Shown here: positions 16,158 through 24,790 of the stretch, piece after piece
Position numbering within the stretch: the first letter of the stretch is position 1
Layout: the number at the start of each line of letters is the position of its first letter
Assembly (NCBI GenBank): GCA_000585015.1
Contig: JFAX01000018.1
Coordinates: 44,024 to 77,693, forward strand
Origin: Candidatus Accumulibacter adjunctus
GTDB taxonomy: Bacteria; Pseudomonadota; Gammaproteobacteria; Burkholderiales; Rhodocyclaceae
Direction: 5' to 3'
DNA length: 33,670 nt
The notes under the pieces: model-generated
What the model saw: only the letters and a program-made list of their open reading frames with translations
Databases searched by the model: none
What the model was told of the DNA's origin: nothing
Translations under genes and position numbers: made by a program

Positions 16158-19100
16158 ATGGCCAAGATCAGCACGAAGCCCTGGCACAAGGTGGTCGACT
16201 TGAGGCCGGACATCCGCAGCGGCGAACTGTCGCAGAAGGAGTTCGCCGCGGACCTCTACGACGTGATGATGGAACGCAACCGCTCCGTCTACCACGACCC
16301 GAAGGAGTTCTTCGGGCTGACGTATCCGACGACCAAGCTGCGCGACCTGGCGCGTGACGTGGTCCTCAGGCTCGCTGGGAAGTCGGAAAAGGCCGTCCGG
16401 CAGCTCCAGCTCACCTACGGCGGCGGCAAGACGCATGCGCTGATCACGCTGGTGCACCTGACCGCCGCGCCAGATAAGCTGCCCAAGCTGCCGGCGGTGG
16501 ACGAGTTCATCACGCACATCGGTACCGTGCCAGCCAAGGCGCGCATTGCCGCCCTGGTCTTCGACCAGCTCGACCTCGAAACCGGCATGGACGTCAAGGC
16601 GCCGGACGGGACGGTGCGCCGTTTCAGGATGCCCTGGAGCGCGCTGGCGTGGCAGTTGGGCGGCACGACCGGACTCCAGGTTCTGGGCAGGGCGGACGGC
16701 GAGCGCGACACGGCGCCGGCGACGAACGTCCTGGAAGAGCTGCTCGCGCTGCCGGGCAAGGAGGGCCTGGCGACCCTGGTCCTGCTCGACGAGGTGCTGA
16801 TGTGGGCGCGGCAGGTCGTCGGCGCCGACACGGCCTGGCTCGGCAAGGCGGAGTACTTCTTTCAGTGCCTCACGCAGGCGGCAGGACGGGTTCCGGGCTG
16901 CGCGCTGGTCGCCTCGCTGCTGGCGTCCGATCCGGCGCAGAGCGACGAGCTCGGCAAGAAGATCGAGAAGGCGCTGTACGAGACCTTCCAGCGCGTATCG
17001 GATGCTGGCGTGCAGCCGGTGGAGCGGCAGGACGTCGCCGAGGTGCTGCGGCGGCGGCTGCTGGCACCGGCGAGCTACACGCAGCGGGCCGATTGGAAGC
17101 AGCAGGTGGTGAGCGCGCTCAACGGCATCTGCGAGCTCGACGAGCAGACGAAGAAGAACCGCTCGCTCGAGGAAGATCGCTTTCTGGCGGCGTTCCCGTT
17201 CCATCCGAACCTGACCGATGCGTTCTTCGAGAAGTGGACGCAGCTGGAGGGCTTCCAGCGCACGCGCGGCGTTCTGCGGACCTTCGCACTGGCGTTGCGG
17301 GATGCCGAGAAGTGGGGTGATCCAACGCCTGTCATCGGTCCGGCGGCGTTCCTCGCTGCGCCGACGGACTTCGCGCTGACCGATGCCACGCGCGAGCTGG
17401 CGACGATCGCCCGCACCGAGCAGTACGAGGGCAAGCGGCAGGACTGGCAGGCGATCCTCGAAGGCGAAATCAAGAAGGCCCGCGAGATCCAGGAGGAGGG
17501 CTTCGGACTCAAGTTTCGCGAGATCGAGCAGGCCGTCGTCGCGACCTTCCTGCACTCGCAGCCGATCGGCCAGAAGGCGCGGACACGGGAACTGCTGGTG
17601 ATGCTCGGCGCCAACGGCCCGGACAGGATCGATCTCGCCAAAGGTCTTGCGCGCTGGGCGGACGTGTCGTGGTACCTGGATGACACCTTCACGGCGGAGA
17701 AGGAAGGCAACCTGCCGAAGGTCTGGCGTCTGGGCTCGAGGCCGAACCTCAGGCAGATGCACCACGACGCCCGGCAGCACGTCTCGGGAACCGTGCTCGA
17801 CGAGCTGCTGGAGAGGGAGATCGGCCAGATCAGGCGTTTGACCGAAGGCGCGCGCACGATGGGCGCGGCTGTCCACATGCTGCCGTCCAGGGCCGCGGAT
17901 ATCGAGGACGACGGCGAGTTTCACTACGCGGTGCTTGGCCCGAAGGCCGCGTCCGAGTCGGGCAAGCCGAGCGCGGAAGCCAGGCGGTTCATCGACGAGA
18001 CCACCGTGGCTGACCGGCCTCGCGCCACCAATCGGAACGCGGTCGTGCTCGCCGTGCCATCCAGGGACGGCATCGAACTCGCCCGCGAGAAGCTCCGCGA
18101 CCTGCTCGCCTGGGACAAGGTGCGCGAGCTGCTGAAGAGTCGCGACGACATCGAACCAGTCCGCTTCGCGCAGCTCGACGCGAACCTGCGGGCGGCGCGC
18201 GGCGAGATGACGTCGCAGCTGATCATGGCCTATTGCGTCGTCGTGACGGTGAACGAGGCGAACGAGGTGGCGGCGTTTCGTCTTCCCATCGACAACCAGC
18301 CGCTGTTCATCAAGATTGTCAACGAGCGGCGTGCCCGCATCGAGAGCACCGCGGTCAACGCCGAGGCGCTCCTGCCCGGCGGGCCCTACGATCTGTGGCA
18401 GGCAGCCGAGAAGTCGCGCTATGTGAAGGACCTGGTTGGCGCCTTCGCTTCCACCGCACGGCTGCCGAAGATGCTGAACCGGGGGGCGATCCTCGACACC
18501 TTGTTGCTCGGTTGCGTGGCCGGCGATTTCGTCCTGCAGGTCACGCGGGCCGACAGGTCGGTCCGCACCTTCTGGAGGTCGCGTCCGGATGACCTGGCCC
18601 TGCGTGACCCGTCGCTGGAAGTCGTGCTGCCGGATGCCGCGACCCTCGTCGACCTTGATGCCGCGCTGCTCGCGCCGGGAATCCTCCCAGGTCTTTGGCA
18701 GACGGACGCAATCAATCTCAGCGACGCCGCGGCGTACTTCTCGGGCAAGCACTGCGTGCCGATCGACAAGGGGGGCTACACGGAACCACTGTCGATTCCT
18801 GGCGCATCAGCGGAAGCGATCAAGGGTGCGGTGGCGGCTGCCGTCAAGTCGGGGCGGGTGTGGCTGCTGAACGGGACGATCAGTGTCTGCGGCGACGATG
18901 TGCCTGCCGGATTTCTGACCGACGAAGCACAGCTGCTGCCGCCGCCGGCACCGTTGTCGACAGCCGACCTGCTGCCGGCGAATCTGCCGGCGGCCTGGGC
19001 CGAGAGGGTCACCACCGCGCATCTGATCCACGCCTCGCTCTCGAACAAGCGGGGCAAGCCACTGCCCTGGGCTCCGGTCAGGCAGGCGCTCGACGAGGCC

Positions 19101-19433
19101 TTCCGGCTGGGGGTCCTCGAGCGGACGGCGGATTCCCACGACTGGCCGACTGATTTCGGCGGCGCCGCCGGCGTGAAGTTCGTCCGGACCGGAATCAAGG
19201 AGCCGCCGCCGAAGAAGGGCTACGGCGCAAGGCAGCTCATGGCCGAGCTGCGCCCGAACGAGATCCAGGACCTCGCCGACCAGCTCGGCGAGCTGACGAA
19301 GGCTGCCGCGGGACATGATCTGAAGTTTTCGCTGCGGATTGAGCTGGGGACCGAAAAGGAGCCGCCGGACGAGGTGGTGGTACAGATGAACAGGATTCTG
19401 GGCGGGATCAAGACGGGGATGCGGCTCGAGTAA
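16158..19433 (+). CDS. DUF499 / COG1483 AAA+ ATPase, defence-associated
   Basis: The 1091-residue protein begins with KPWHKVVDLRPDIRSGELSQ, a typical DUF499 start. It has Walker A TYGGGKTHAL (GGGKT 88-92) and Walker B LVLLDEVLMW (Asp211, Glu212). The remaining two thirds are a long alpha/beta region without motifs I recognise. COG1483 ATPases are repeatedly found beside COG1743 methyltransferases in defence islands, which is exactly the arrangement here. The ATPase may use ATP to move along or remodel DNA, or to control the methyltransferase or helicase. AAGAAGGA precedes the ATG at 16158. It is the last gene of the cassette, and a long hairpin follows its stop. Confidence 0.88.
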   Translation: MAKISTKPWHKVVDLRPDIRSGELSQKEFAADLYDVMMERNRSVYHDPKEFFGLTYPTTKLRDLARDVVLRLAGKSEKAVRQLQLTYGGGKTHALITLVHLTAAPDKLPKLPAVDEFITHIGTVPAKARIAALVFDQLDLETGMDVKAPDGTVRRFRMPWSALAWQLGGTTGLQVLGRADGERDTAPATNVLEELLALPGKEGLATLVLLDEVLMWARQVVGADTAWLGKAEYFFQCLTQAAGRVPGCALVASLLASDPAQSDELGKKIEKALYETFQRVSDAGVQPVERQDVAEVLRRRLLAPASYTQRADWKQQVVSALNGICELDEQTKKNRSLEEDRFLAAFPFHPNLTDAFFEKWTQLEGFQRTRGVLRTFALALRDAEKWGDPTPVIGPAAFLAAPTDFALTDATRELATIARTEQYEGKRQDWQAILEGEIKKAREIQEEGFGLKFREIEQAVVATFLHSQPIGQKARTRELLVMLGANGPDRIDLAKGLARWADVSWYLDDTFTAEKEGNLPKVWRLGSRPNLRQMHHDARQHVSGTVLDELLEREIGQIRRLTEGARTMGAAVHMLPSRAADIEDDGEFHYAVLGPKAASESGKPSAEARRFIDETTVADRPRATNRNAVVLAVPSRDGIELAREKLRDLLAWDKVRELLKSRDDIEPVRFAQLDANLRAARGEMTSQLIMAYCVVVTVNEANEVAAFRLPIDNQPLFIKIVNERRARIESTAVNAEALLPGGPYDLWQAAEKSRYVKDLVGAFASTARLPKMLNRGAILDTLLLGCVAGDFVLQVTRADRSVRTFWRSRPDDLALRDPSLEVVLPDAATLVDLDAALLAPGILPGLWQTDAINLSDAAAYFSGKHCVPIDKGGYTEPLSIPGASAEAIKGAVAAAVKSGRVWLLNGTISVCGDDVPAGFLTDEAQLLPPPAPLSTADLLPANLPAAWAERVTTAHLIHASLSNKRGKPLPWAPVRQALDEAFRLGVLERTADSHDWPTDFGGAAGVKFVRTGIKEPPPKKGYGARQLMAELRPNEIQDLADQLGELTKAAAGHDLKFSLRIELGTEKEPPDEVVVQMNRILGGIKTGMRLE

Positions 19434-19446
19434 CGGGGTTGATCGT

Positions 19447-19483
19447 AGTCACTCGCTCCACGCCAAAGGCGGGACGAGTGACT
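19447..19483 (+). terminator. Long bulged hairpin after the DUF499 gene
   Basis: AGTCACTCG (19447-19455) pairs perfectly with CGAGTGACT (19475-19483). Inside, TCC/GGA and CGCC/GGCG extend the stem with two single-base bulges around an AAA loop, giving about 16 base pairs. No T-run follows. It lies 14 bases after the stop, a good place for transcription termination or mRNA 3'-end protection. Confidence 0.55.
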
Positions 19484-19575
19484 CAGGTTGCAAGTCGCCT
19501 TCTTGTGAGCATCGCGTCAGCGTCTCGCAACCTCGCTTCTCAGGCACGCGGGAGAAGGTACCGGGGGTGAGGGGG

Positions 19576-19624
19576 AACGGTCATGGCTTTCACCATCAGG
19601 GGCGTCTCGACAGCCATGACCGTT
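19576..19624 (-). terminator. 13-bp perfect inverted repeat after the patatin gene
   Basis: AACGGTCATGGCT (19576-19588) and AGCCATGACCGTT (19612-19624) are perfect 13-bp arms around 23 bases, lying 17 bases beyond the stop of the minus-strand patatin gene. The element probably ends that transcript. The long loop and the lack of a U-run leave open that it is instead a repeat or binding site. Confidence 0.45.
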
Positions 19625-19641
19625 GACCGCGGTCCGGTCGG

Positions 19642-20805
19642 CTAACGGAGGTCGAAGACCGGTGGAAAATGGCCTTCCTCGACCTTGCGGGCGACCGCCT
19701 GGCCGATCTCGATCAGTTGCGGCATGTTCTTCGGTTGGTCCATCTCGCGCAGCGCCTTCGCATCGGCATCGCTGTAATCCGGGCGGACGTTGGCGCGCAG
19801 CCAGTCGCCGTCGAGGTGGGCGTTGTAGCGCAGGTAGGTGAGCAAGGGCAGTCCGCCGCCCGGATGGTCGGTGGCCAGGTCGCCGACCTCGCGATCGATC
19901 ACCCGCGCCGTCGGGCTGACCGACATCCACTGCAGCAGCTGCTCGTTGAGCGCCAGCGCATCGTCCATCAGCGACGCCAGTCCGATCACCGCCTCGGCCG
20001 CTGCGGGTGCCTTCTGGCCGGGGTCGAGAGCCGTCTCGTTGATGCCCGTACCACAGGAGACGAGCAGCAGCCTGTCGGCCCCTGCCGGCCACTGCAGCGC
20101 ATAACCGCGCAGCCAGGCGAGCATCAGCAACTGCAGCGATGGGTTGTTGTGCGGGCTGACGCCGCCATCGACGAAGACTCCGGCCTGATCCTTGCCGCCG
20201 GCATCGCGGCCGACGACCAGCTTCTCGGGATCGAAGTAATGCGGTGCCGCGGTGCTCGCGCGAACGATCTGCCAGAGCAGGAACTCGCTGTTGGCGAGCG
20301 CCTTGCCACCCGGCCGCGGGCTGAAGTAGCGGCCGCGCGGGTTGTTGTGCACGACCCACGGGCTGCCGGTATCGAAGCGCTTGAGCATGATCGCCAGACC
20401 GGTGCGGATGCGCGTCGGGTCGCCGAGCCTGATGTCGCCGAACTGCCGCTTGAGCGCCTTCTCGAGCGGCGCTTTCGAGAACTTGGCGCGCAGCAGCCCC
20501 CAGCGCAGCAGGTCGGGTTCGAAGATCGCGTCGCCCAGCTCCTGGTAGAGGGTTTCGAGGTCCGCTGCCGACATGCCGGTCGCCAGGCCGGCAGCGAGAA
20601 TGGCGCCCGTCGACGTGCCGCCGATGAGGTCGAAGTAGTCGCACAGGCGGAACGTGTCGTCACCGCCGGCACGCGCGCGCAACAGGCTTTCGATGCGCTT
20701 CAGGATCTGGACGGTGAGGACGCCACGGATGCCGCCGCCGTCGAGGGCCAGGATTCGCTTCGGTCCGGGGCTGAAAAGATGTTCGTCGCGATTGGGTCGG
20801 GTCAT
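19642..20805 (-). CDS. Patatin-like phospholipase
   Basis: The 387-residue protein should hydrolyse acyl chains from phospholipids with a Ser-Asp dyad. The oxyanion-hole motif DGGGIRG is at 22-28, the nucleophile lies in GGTSTG (Ser65), and the catalytic aspartate in VDGGVSPHNNP (Asp213). No signal peptide or secretion domain is visible, so it is probably cytosolic. The ATG at 20805 has GTGAGGA upstream and gives a short N-terminal tail before the first strand. It converges with the defence cassette. Patatin proteins serve as effectors in CBASS, but no cyclase or sensor gene is present here, so a housekeeping lipid role is at least as likely. Confidence 0.88.
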   Translation of the reverse strand: MTRPNRDEHLFSPGPKRILALDGGGIRGVLTVQILKRIESLLRARAGGDDTFRLCDYFDLIGGTSTGAILAAGLATGMSAADLETLYQELGDAIFEPDLLRWGLLRAKFSKAPLEKALKRQFGDIRLGDPTRIRTGLAIMLKRFDTGSPWVVHNNPRGRYFSPRPGGKALANSEFLLWQIVRASTAAPHYFDPEKLVVGRDAGGKDQAGVFVDGGVSPHNNPSLQLLMLAWLRGYALQWPAGADRLLLVSCGTGINETALDPGQKAPAAAEAVIGLASLMDDALALNEQLLQWMSVSPTARVIDREVGDLATDHPGGGLPLLTYLRYNAHLDGDWLRANVRPDYSDADAKALREMDQPKNMPQLIEIGQAVARKVEEGHFPPVFDLR

Positions 20806-21129
20806 GGTTGCGGTCCTCACGGCTGTGACGCACGGGTTGCAGAAGGCTGTGGCGAAGGGTCGGCGGCCGGCGCCGCGGAGCTCCAGCGCGCATTGGCGAA
20901 TCCCGCTCGATCGACGGCCTGCCCATTGGCCGCCCCGGCAACCGCCGGTCGCCTGGCAGCCGCCGGGTCGGCCGGGCCGCTTCGGACCCTGCCCGCAGAC
21001 GGCCATTCTAAGCGCATTGCAGCGGCCCTGGTTGCCGATCGCTGGTCATCGCCGCGGTTTTCCTGCGCAGCGGCCGTGGCGCTCGCCGCGTGGCTGTTGG
21101 CATCGGCAGTCGGCAGCCGGGTCGGCGGC
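20806..21129. other. Divergent intergenic region, patatin / mtnA
   Basis: This stretch between divergent genes must hold the patatin promoter and upstream sequences of mtnA. A TTGGCA at 21097-21102 is too far from the mtnA -10 box to act as its -35. No supported gene or repeat was seen. Confidence 0.5.
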
Positions 21130-21138
21130 TGCTAGAAT
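21130..21138 (+). promoter_or_regulatory. Extended -10 box next to the mtnA start
   Basis: TGCTAGAAT fits the extended -10 consensus TGnTATAAT with one mismatch. It ends eight bases before the mtnA ATG, so transcription would begin at or just before the start codon and the mRNA would be leaderless or nearly so. No Shine-Dalgarno sequence is present between box and ATG, which agrees. Confidence 0.5.
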
Positions 21139-21146
21139 GCCGGCCC

Positions 21147-22226
21147 ATGCAAGTCGATGGCGTCCCGTTGCGAACGATCTGGCCGGTCGCCGGCGCGCGC
21201 GCCGTCGACATCATCGACCAGACGGTGCTGCCGCACGTTTTCCGCGTCCGCCGGCTGGGCCGTCTCGAAGACGCGGCGGAGGCGATCCGCAGCATGCAGG
21301 TGCGTGGTGCGCCGCTGATCGGGGTGACCGCTGCCTACGGCCTGGCGCTGGCGCTCGATGGCTGCGCCGGCGACGAGACACTGCTGGCGGCGGTGCAGCT
21401 GCTGGCGGCGACGCGGCCGACGGCGGTCAACCTGCACTGGGCGCTGGCGCGCATGCAGTCCCGCCTGCTGCCGCTGCCGCCGGCTGCGCGGGCTGCCGCC
21501 GCTTGGAGCGAGGCGGCGAAGATCGCCGACGAGGACGTCGAACAGTGCCGGCGGATCGGCGCGCACGGCCTGCAACTCCTGCTCGCCGGCCGGCGCGGCG
21601 AGGCGCGGCTGGAAATCATGACCCACTGCAACGCCGGCTGGCTGGCGACGGTCGACCACGGCACAGCGCTGGCACCGGTGTACGCCGCCTTCGACGCCGG
21701 CATCGACATCCACGTCTGGGTCTCCGAGACGCGGCCGCGCAACCAAGGCCTGCTCACCGCCTGGGAACTGCGCCAGCACGGCGTGCCGCACACCGTCATC
21801 GCCGACAACGCAGCCGGGCTGCTGCTCATGCGCGGCGGCATCGACGCGGTGATCGTCGGCGCCGATCGCATCGCTGCCAACGGCGACGTCGCCAACAAGG
21901 TCGGCACCTGCCTGAAGGCGCTGGCGGCGCGCGCCGCCGGCGTACCCTTCCTCGTCGCCGCGCCGGGTTCGACGATCGACTTCGCCTCTGCCGACGGTGC
22001 GTCGATCCCGATCGAGGAGCGCGCCGGTGATGAGCTGCGGCTGCTGCGTGGCTGTGACGCCGCCGGCCTGCCCGGCGAACTGCGGCAACTGCCGGCGACT
22101 GCTGCGGTCGCCAACCCGGCTTTCGACATCACGCCGGCGCAGCTCGTCGACCGCATCATCAGCGAGCGCGGTTGCTGCGCCGCCGATCGCCTGCGCACGC
22201 TTTACCCGGAGGAAGCCGATGGCTGA
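21147..22226 (+). CDS. mtnA: S-methyl-5-thioribose-1-phosphate isomerase
   Basis: The 359-residue enzyme isomerises 5-methylthioribose-1-phosphate to 5-methylthioribulose-1-phosphate in methionine salvage. Family motifs are complete: RGAPLIGVTAAYG, THCNAGWLAT with Cys161, and GADRIAANGDVANKVGT with Asp240, matching the catalytic Cys and Asp of the Bacillus enzyme. The related eIF2B-like proteins lack this set. The ATG at 21147 gives the usual N-terminus and sits directly after an extended -10 box. The stop lies inside the next gene (8-base overlap), so the two are co-translated. The upstream kinase or phosphorylase (MtnK or MtnP) is not in this window. Confidence 0.94.
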   Translation: MQVDGVPLRTIWPVAGARAVDIIDQTVLPHVFRVRRLGRLEDAAEAIRSMQVRGAPLIGVTAAYGLALALDGCAGDETLLAAVQLLAATRPTAVNLHWALARMQSRLLPLPPAARAAAAWSEAAKIADEDVEQCRRIGAHGLQLLLAGRRGEARLEIMTHCNAGWLATVDHGTALAPVYAAFDAGIDIHVWVSETRPRNQGLLTAWELRQHGVPHTVIADNAAGLLLMRGGIDAVIVGADRIAANGDVANKVGTCLKALAARAAGVPFLVAAPGSTIDFASADGASIPIEERAGDELRLLRGCDAAGLPGELRQLPATAAVANPAFDITPAQLVDRIISERGCCAADRLRTLYPEEADG

Positions 22227-22863
22227 ACTGCGGCAGCAGCTGATCGATGGTGCGCGGCGCATGGCCGATCTCGGGCTCAACCGCGGCACCGCCGGCAACC
22301 TCAGCGTGCGCGCGCCGGCGGATGGCGAGGCGGGGTTCCTGATCACGCCGAGCGGCATGGCCTACGATGCGTTGCAGCCCGAGGACATCGTTCACGTCCG
22401 CCTCGACGGCGTCGCCGTCGGCCGCCGCAAACCCTCGTCCGAGTGGCGCTTCCACCGCGACCTCTACGCCAGCCGCGCCGACGCCGGCGCCATCCTGCAC
22501 GCGCATTCGCCCTTCGCCACCAGTCTCGCCTGCCTGCGCCGCGACATCCCGGCCTTCCACTACATGATTGCCCGCTTCGGCGGCGACAGCCTGCGCTGCA
22601 GCGACTACGCCACCTTCGGCACGCAGGCGCTGTCGGCGGCGGTGCTGCGCGCGATCGACGGCCGCTGCGGCTGCCTGCTGGCGAATCACGGCATGCTCGT
22701 CATCGGCGGCGACCTGTCGCGGGCGCTGGCGCTCGGCGTCGAGCTCGAGGCGCTCTGCGAGCAGTACTGGCGTGCCTGCCAGATCGCGCCGCCGGTGCTC
22801 CTCGACGCCGCCGAGATGACGCGCGTGCTGGCGAAGTTCGCCGGCTACGGTCAGCAGTCCTGA
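22219..22863 (+). CDS. Class II aldolase, FucA-like; likely methylthioribulose-1-phosphate aldolase
   Basis: The 214-residue zinc enzyme has the FucA-type layout. The catalytic Glu75 is in SSEWRFHRDLY, the zinc ligands His94 and His96 are in HAHSPFAT, and a third histidine, His157, is in ANHGMLVIG. The stretch FHYMIARFGG...YATFGT resembles L-fuculose-phosphate aldolase more than the MtnB dehydratase. Together with the overlapping mtnA this matches Ald2 of the DHAP shunt, which splits methylthioribulose-1-phosphate into DHAP and methylthioacetaldehyde. GGAGG precedes the ATG at 22219. The assignment rests on context plus family similarity; an MtnB role is the main alternative. Confidence 0.85.
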   Translation: MAELRQQLIDGARRMADLGLNRGTAGNLSVRAPADGEAGFLITPSGMAYDALQPEDIVHVRLDGVAVGRRKPSSEWRFHRDLYASRADAGAILHAHSPFATSLACLRRDIPAFHYMIARFGGDSLRCSDYATFGTQALSAAVLRAIDGRCGCLLANHGMLVIGGDLSRALALGVELEALCEQYWRACQIAPPVLLDAAEMTRVLAKFAGYGQQS

Positions 22864-22901
22864 GCGGCGGCTTTCCAGGCAACGGCGACCGGCATCCCAG
22901 C

Positions 22902-24518
22902 ATGTTGCGAGTCAGCGAAATCCGCCTGCCGATCGACCATGATGCCGCCGCGCTGCCGGCGGCGGTCGCCGCCCGCCTGGGCGTCGAGCCGGCCGACATC
23001 CGCTCGCTGAGCATCTTCCGGCGCAGCCATGATGCCCGCAAGAACAGTGCGCTGGCTTTCATCTACAGCGTCGACGTCGCGCTCGCCGACGAAGCGATCG
23101 TCGTCGCCCGCCTGGCCGGCGATCGCCACCTGCAACCGACGCCCGACATGCGCTATCGCTTCGTCGGCCACGCGCCGGACGAGCCGGGGGAGCGGCCGCT
23201 CGTCGTCGGCTTCGGCCCGGCGGGCATCTTCTCCGCGCTGATCCTGGCGCAGGCGGGCTTCCGTCCGATCGTCCTCGAACGCGGCAAGGCGGTGCGCGAG
23301 CGCACGCAGGACACCTGGGGGCTGTGGCGCCGCAAGCAGCTCGACCCCGAGTCGAACGTCCAGTTCGGTGAAGGCGGCGCCGGCACCTTCTCCGACGGCA
23401 AGCTCTACAGCCAGATCCGCGACCCCAGGCATTACGGGCGCAAGGTGCTCGAGGAGTTCGTCAAGGCCGGCGCGCCGGCCGAGATCCTGCATGTCAGCAA
23501 GCCGCACATCGGCACCTTCCGCCTCGTCGGCATGGTCGAACGCATCCGCCATGAGATCGAGCGCCTCGGCGGCGAGGTCCGCTTCCAGCAGCGGGTCAGC
23601 GGTCTGCGAATCGACGACGGCCAGCTCGTCGGCGTGACCATCGCCGATGGCGGCGAGCTGCGCGCCCGGCATGTCGTCCTGGCGCTCGGGCACAGTGCCC
23701 GCGACACCTTCGCCATGCTGCAGGCCGCCGGCGTCCGCATGGAAGCGAAGCCGTTCTCGATCGGTTTTCGCATCGAGCACCCGCAATCGCTGATCGACCG
23801 CGCGCGCTTCGGGCCGCACGCCGGTCACCCGTCGCTCGGCGCTGCCGATTACAAGCTGGTCCATCATTGTCGCAATGGCCGCTCGGTCTACAGCTTCTGC
23901 ATGTGTCCCGGCGGCACCGTCGTCGCCGCGACTTCCGAGGCCGGGCGGGTGGTCACCAACGGCATGAGCCAGTACTCGCGCAACGAGCGCAACGCCAACG
24001 CCGGCATCGTCGTCGGCATCACGCCGGCCGACTACCCCGGCGGACCGCTCGCCGGCATCGAGCTGCAGCGCCAGCTCGAAGCGCGCGCCTTCGAACTCGG
24101 CGGCGGCAGCTACGAGGCGCCGGCACAACTCGTCGGCGACTTCCTCGCCGGCCGGCCATCGACCGGGCTCGGCAGCGTGATCCCCTCGTATCAGCCCGGC
24201 GTCCGCCTCACCGATCTTGCCGGCGCGCTGCCCGACTACGCGATCGCCGCGATCCGTGAGGCGCTGCCGGCATTCGATCGCCAGATCCGGGGCTTTGCGA
24301 TGCCCGACGCGGTGCTCACCGGCGTCGAGACGCGCACCTCGTCGCCGCTGCGCATCACGCGCGGCGACGACTGCCAGAGCGTCGGTCTGCGCGGGCTCTA
24401 CCCGGCCGGCGAGGGCGCCGGCTACGCCGGCGGAATCCTCTCTGCGGCGATCGATGGCATTCGCGTCGCCGAGGCGGTGACGCGCGCTCTGCTCGCGGCA
24501 GGGGAGGGCGGCGGCTGA
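22902..24518 (+). CDS. COG2509-type FAD-dependent dehydrogenase
   Basis: The 538-residue protein has an N-terminal region of about 95 residues (IRLPIDHDAAALPAAVAARL, with a RRSHDARKN stretch). A Rossmann FAD site VVGFGPAGIFSALILAQAG (glycines in GFGPAG, 103-108) follows, with the acid at the end of the second strand (VLERG). Later come FGEGGAGTFSDGKLY, a cysteine-containing YSFCMCPGG, and a C-terminal FAD motif GLYPAGEGAGYAGG. This is the uncharacterised COG2509 family found in many bacteria. No substrate is known. It starts 38 bases after the aldolase gene and is probably in the same transcript, though a link to methionine salvage is unproven. Confidence 0.88.
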   Translation: MLRVSEIRLPIDHDAAALPAAVAARLGVEPADIRSLSIFRRSHDARKNSALAFIYSVDVALADEAIVVARLAGDRHLQPTPDMRYRFVGHAPDEPGERPLVVGFGPAGIFSALILAQAGFRPIVLERGKAVRERTQDTWGLWRRKQLDPESNVQFGEGGAGTFSDGKLYSQIRDPRHYGRKVLEEFVKAGAPAEILHVSKPHIGTFRLVGMVERIRHEIERLGGEVRFQQRVSGLRIDDGQLVGVTIADGGELRARHVVLALGHSARDTFAMLQAAGVRMEAKPFSIGFRIEHPQSLIDRARFGPHAGHPSLGAADYKLVHHCRNGRSVYSFCMCPGGTVVAATSEAGRVVTNGMSQYSRNERNANAGIVVGITPADYPGGPLAGIELQRQLEARAFELGGGSYEAPAQLVGDFLAGRPSTGLGSVIPSYQPGVRLTDLAGALPDYAIAAIREALPAFDRQIRGFAMPDAVLTGVETRTSSPLRITRGDDCQSVGLRGLYPAGEGAGYAGGILSAAIDGIRVAEAVTRALLAAGEGGG

Positions 24519-24790
24519 GCACGTCGCGGCATGCTTGATGAAGCCTGTCGGGCGGTGTTCCGCGAGTGGGCAGGGCGGCAATCAGGACGTTGGCGGGCGA
24601 GACATCTGGCGACGGCGGCCACGGACATCACGGAGGACAGGCGCGTCGCGGGAAGGACGAGTCGGCGGCGTGTGGCGGCCAGCCACCCGTCCCTGATTGC
24701 GTCTACCGGCTGCGATGCCGCACACTCTCCGTGTTTCCTGTGTCCTTCATATCCTCTGTTTCCTTGCTCGCCCTGACCGGTGTTTTCGCG

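Noticed and set aside
16128-18752. Long minus-strand open frame opposite the DUF499 gene
   Set aside because: It is antisense to a well-supported ATPase and has the Arg/Leu/Gly-rich composition typical of shadow frames in GC-rich DNA; no motif is recognisable.
8153-19433. Assignment as a DISARM or BREX system
   Set aside because: The helicase and methyltransferase types are reminiscent, but no drmA/drmB/drmC, pglZ, brxC or brxL equivalent is present.
19642-20805. Patatin gene as a CBASS effector
   Set aside because: No cyclase, sensor or accessory CBASS gene is adjacent, and the gene is convergent with the cassette.
21132-22358. Minus-strand frames opposite mtnA
   Set aside because: mtnA has complete catalytic motifs; the opposite frames are shadow frames.
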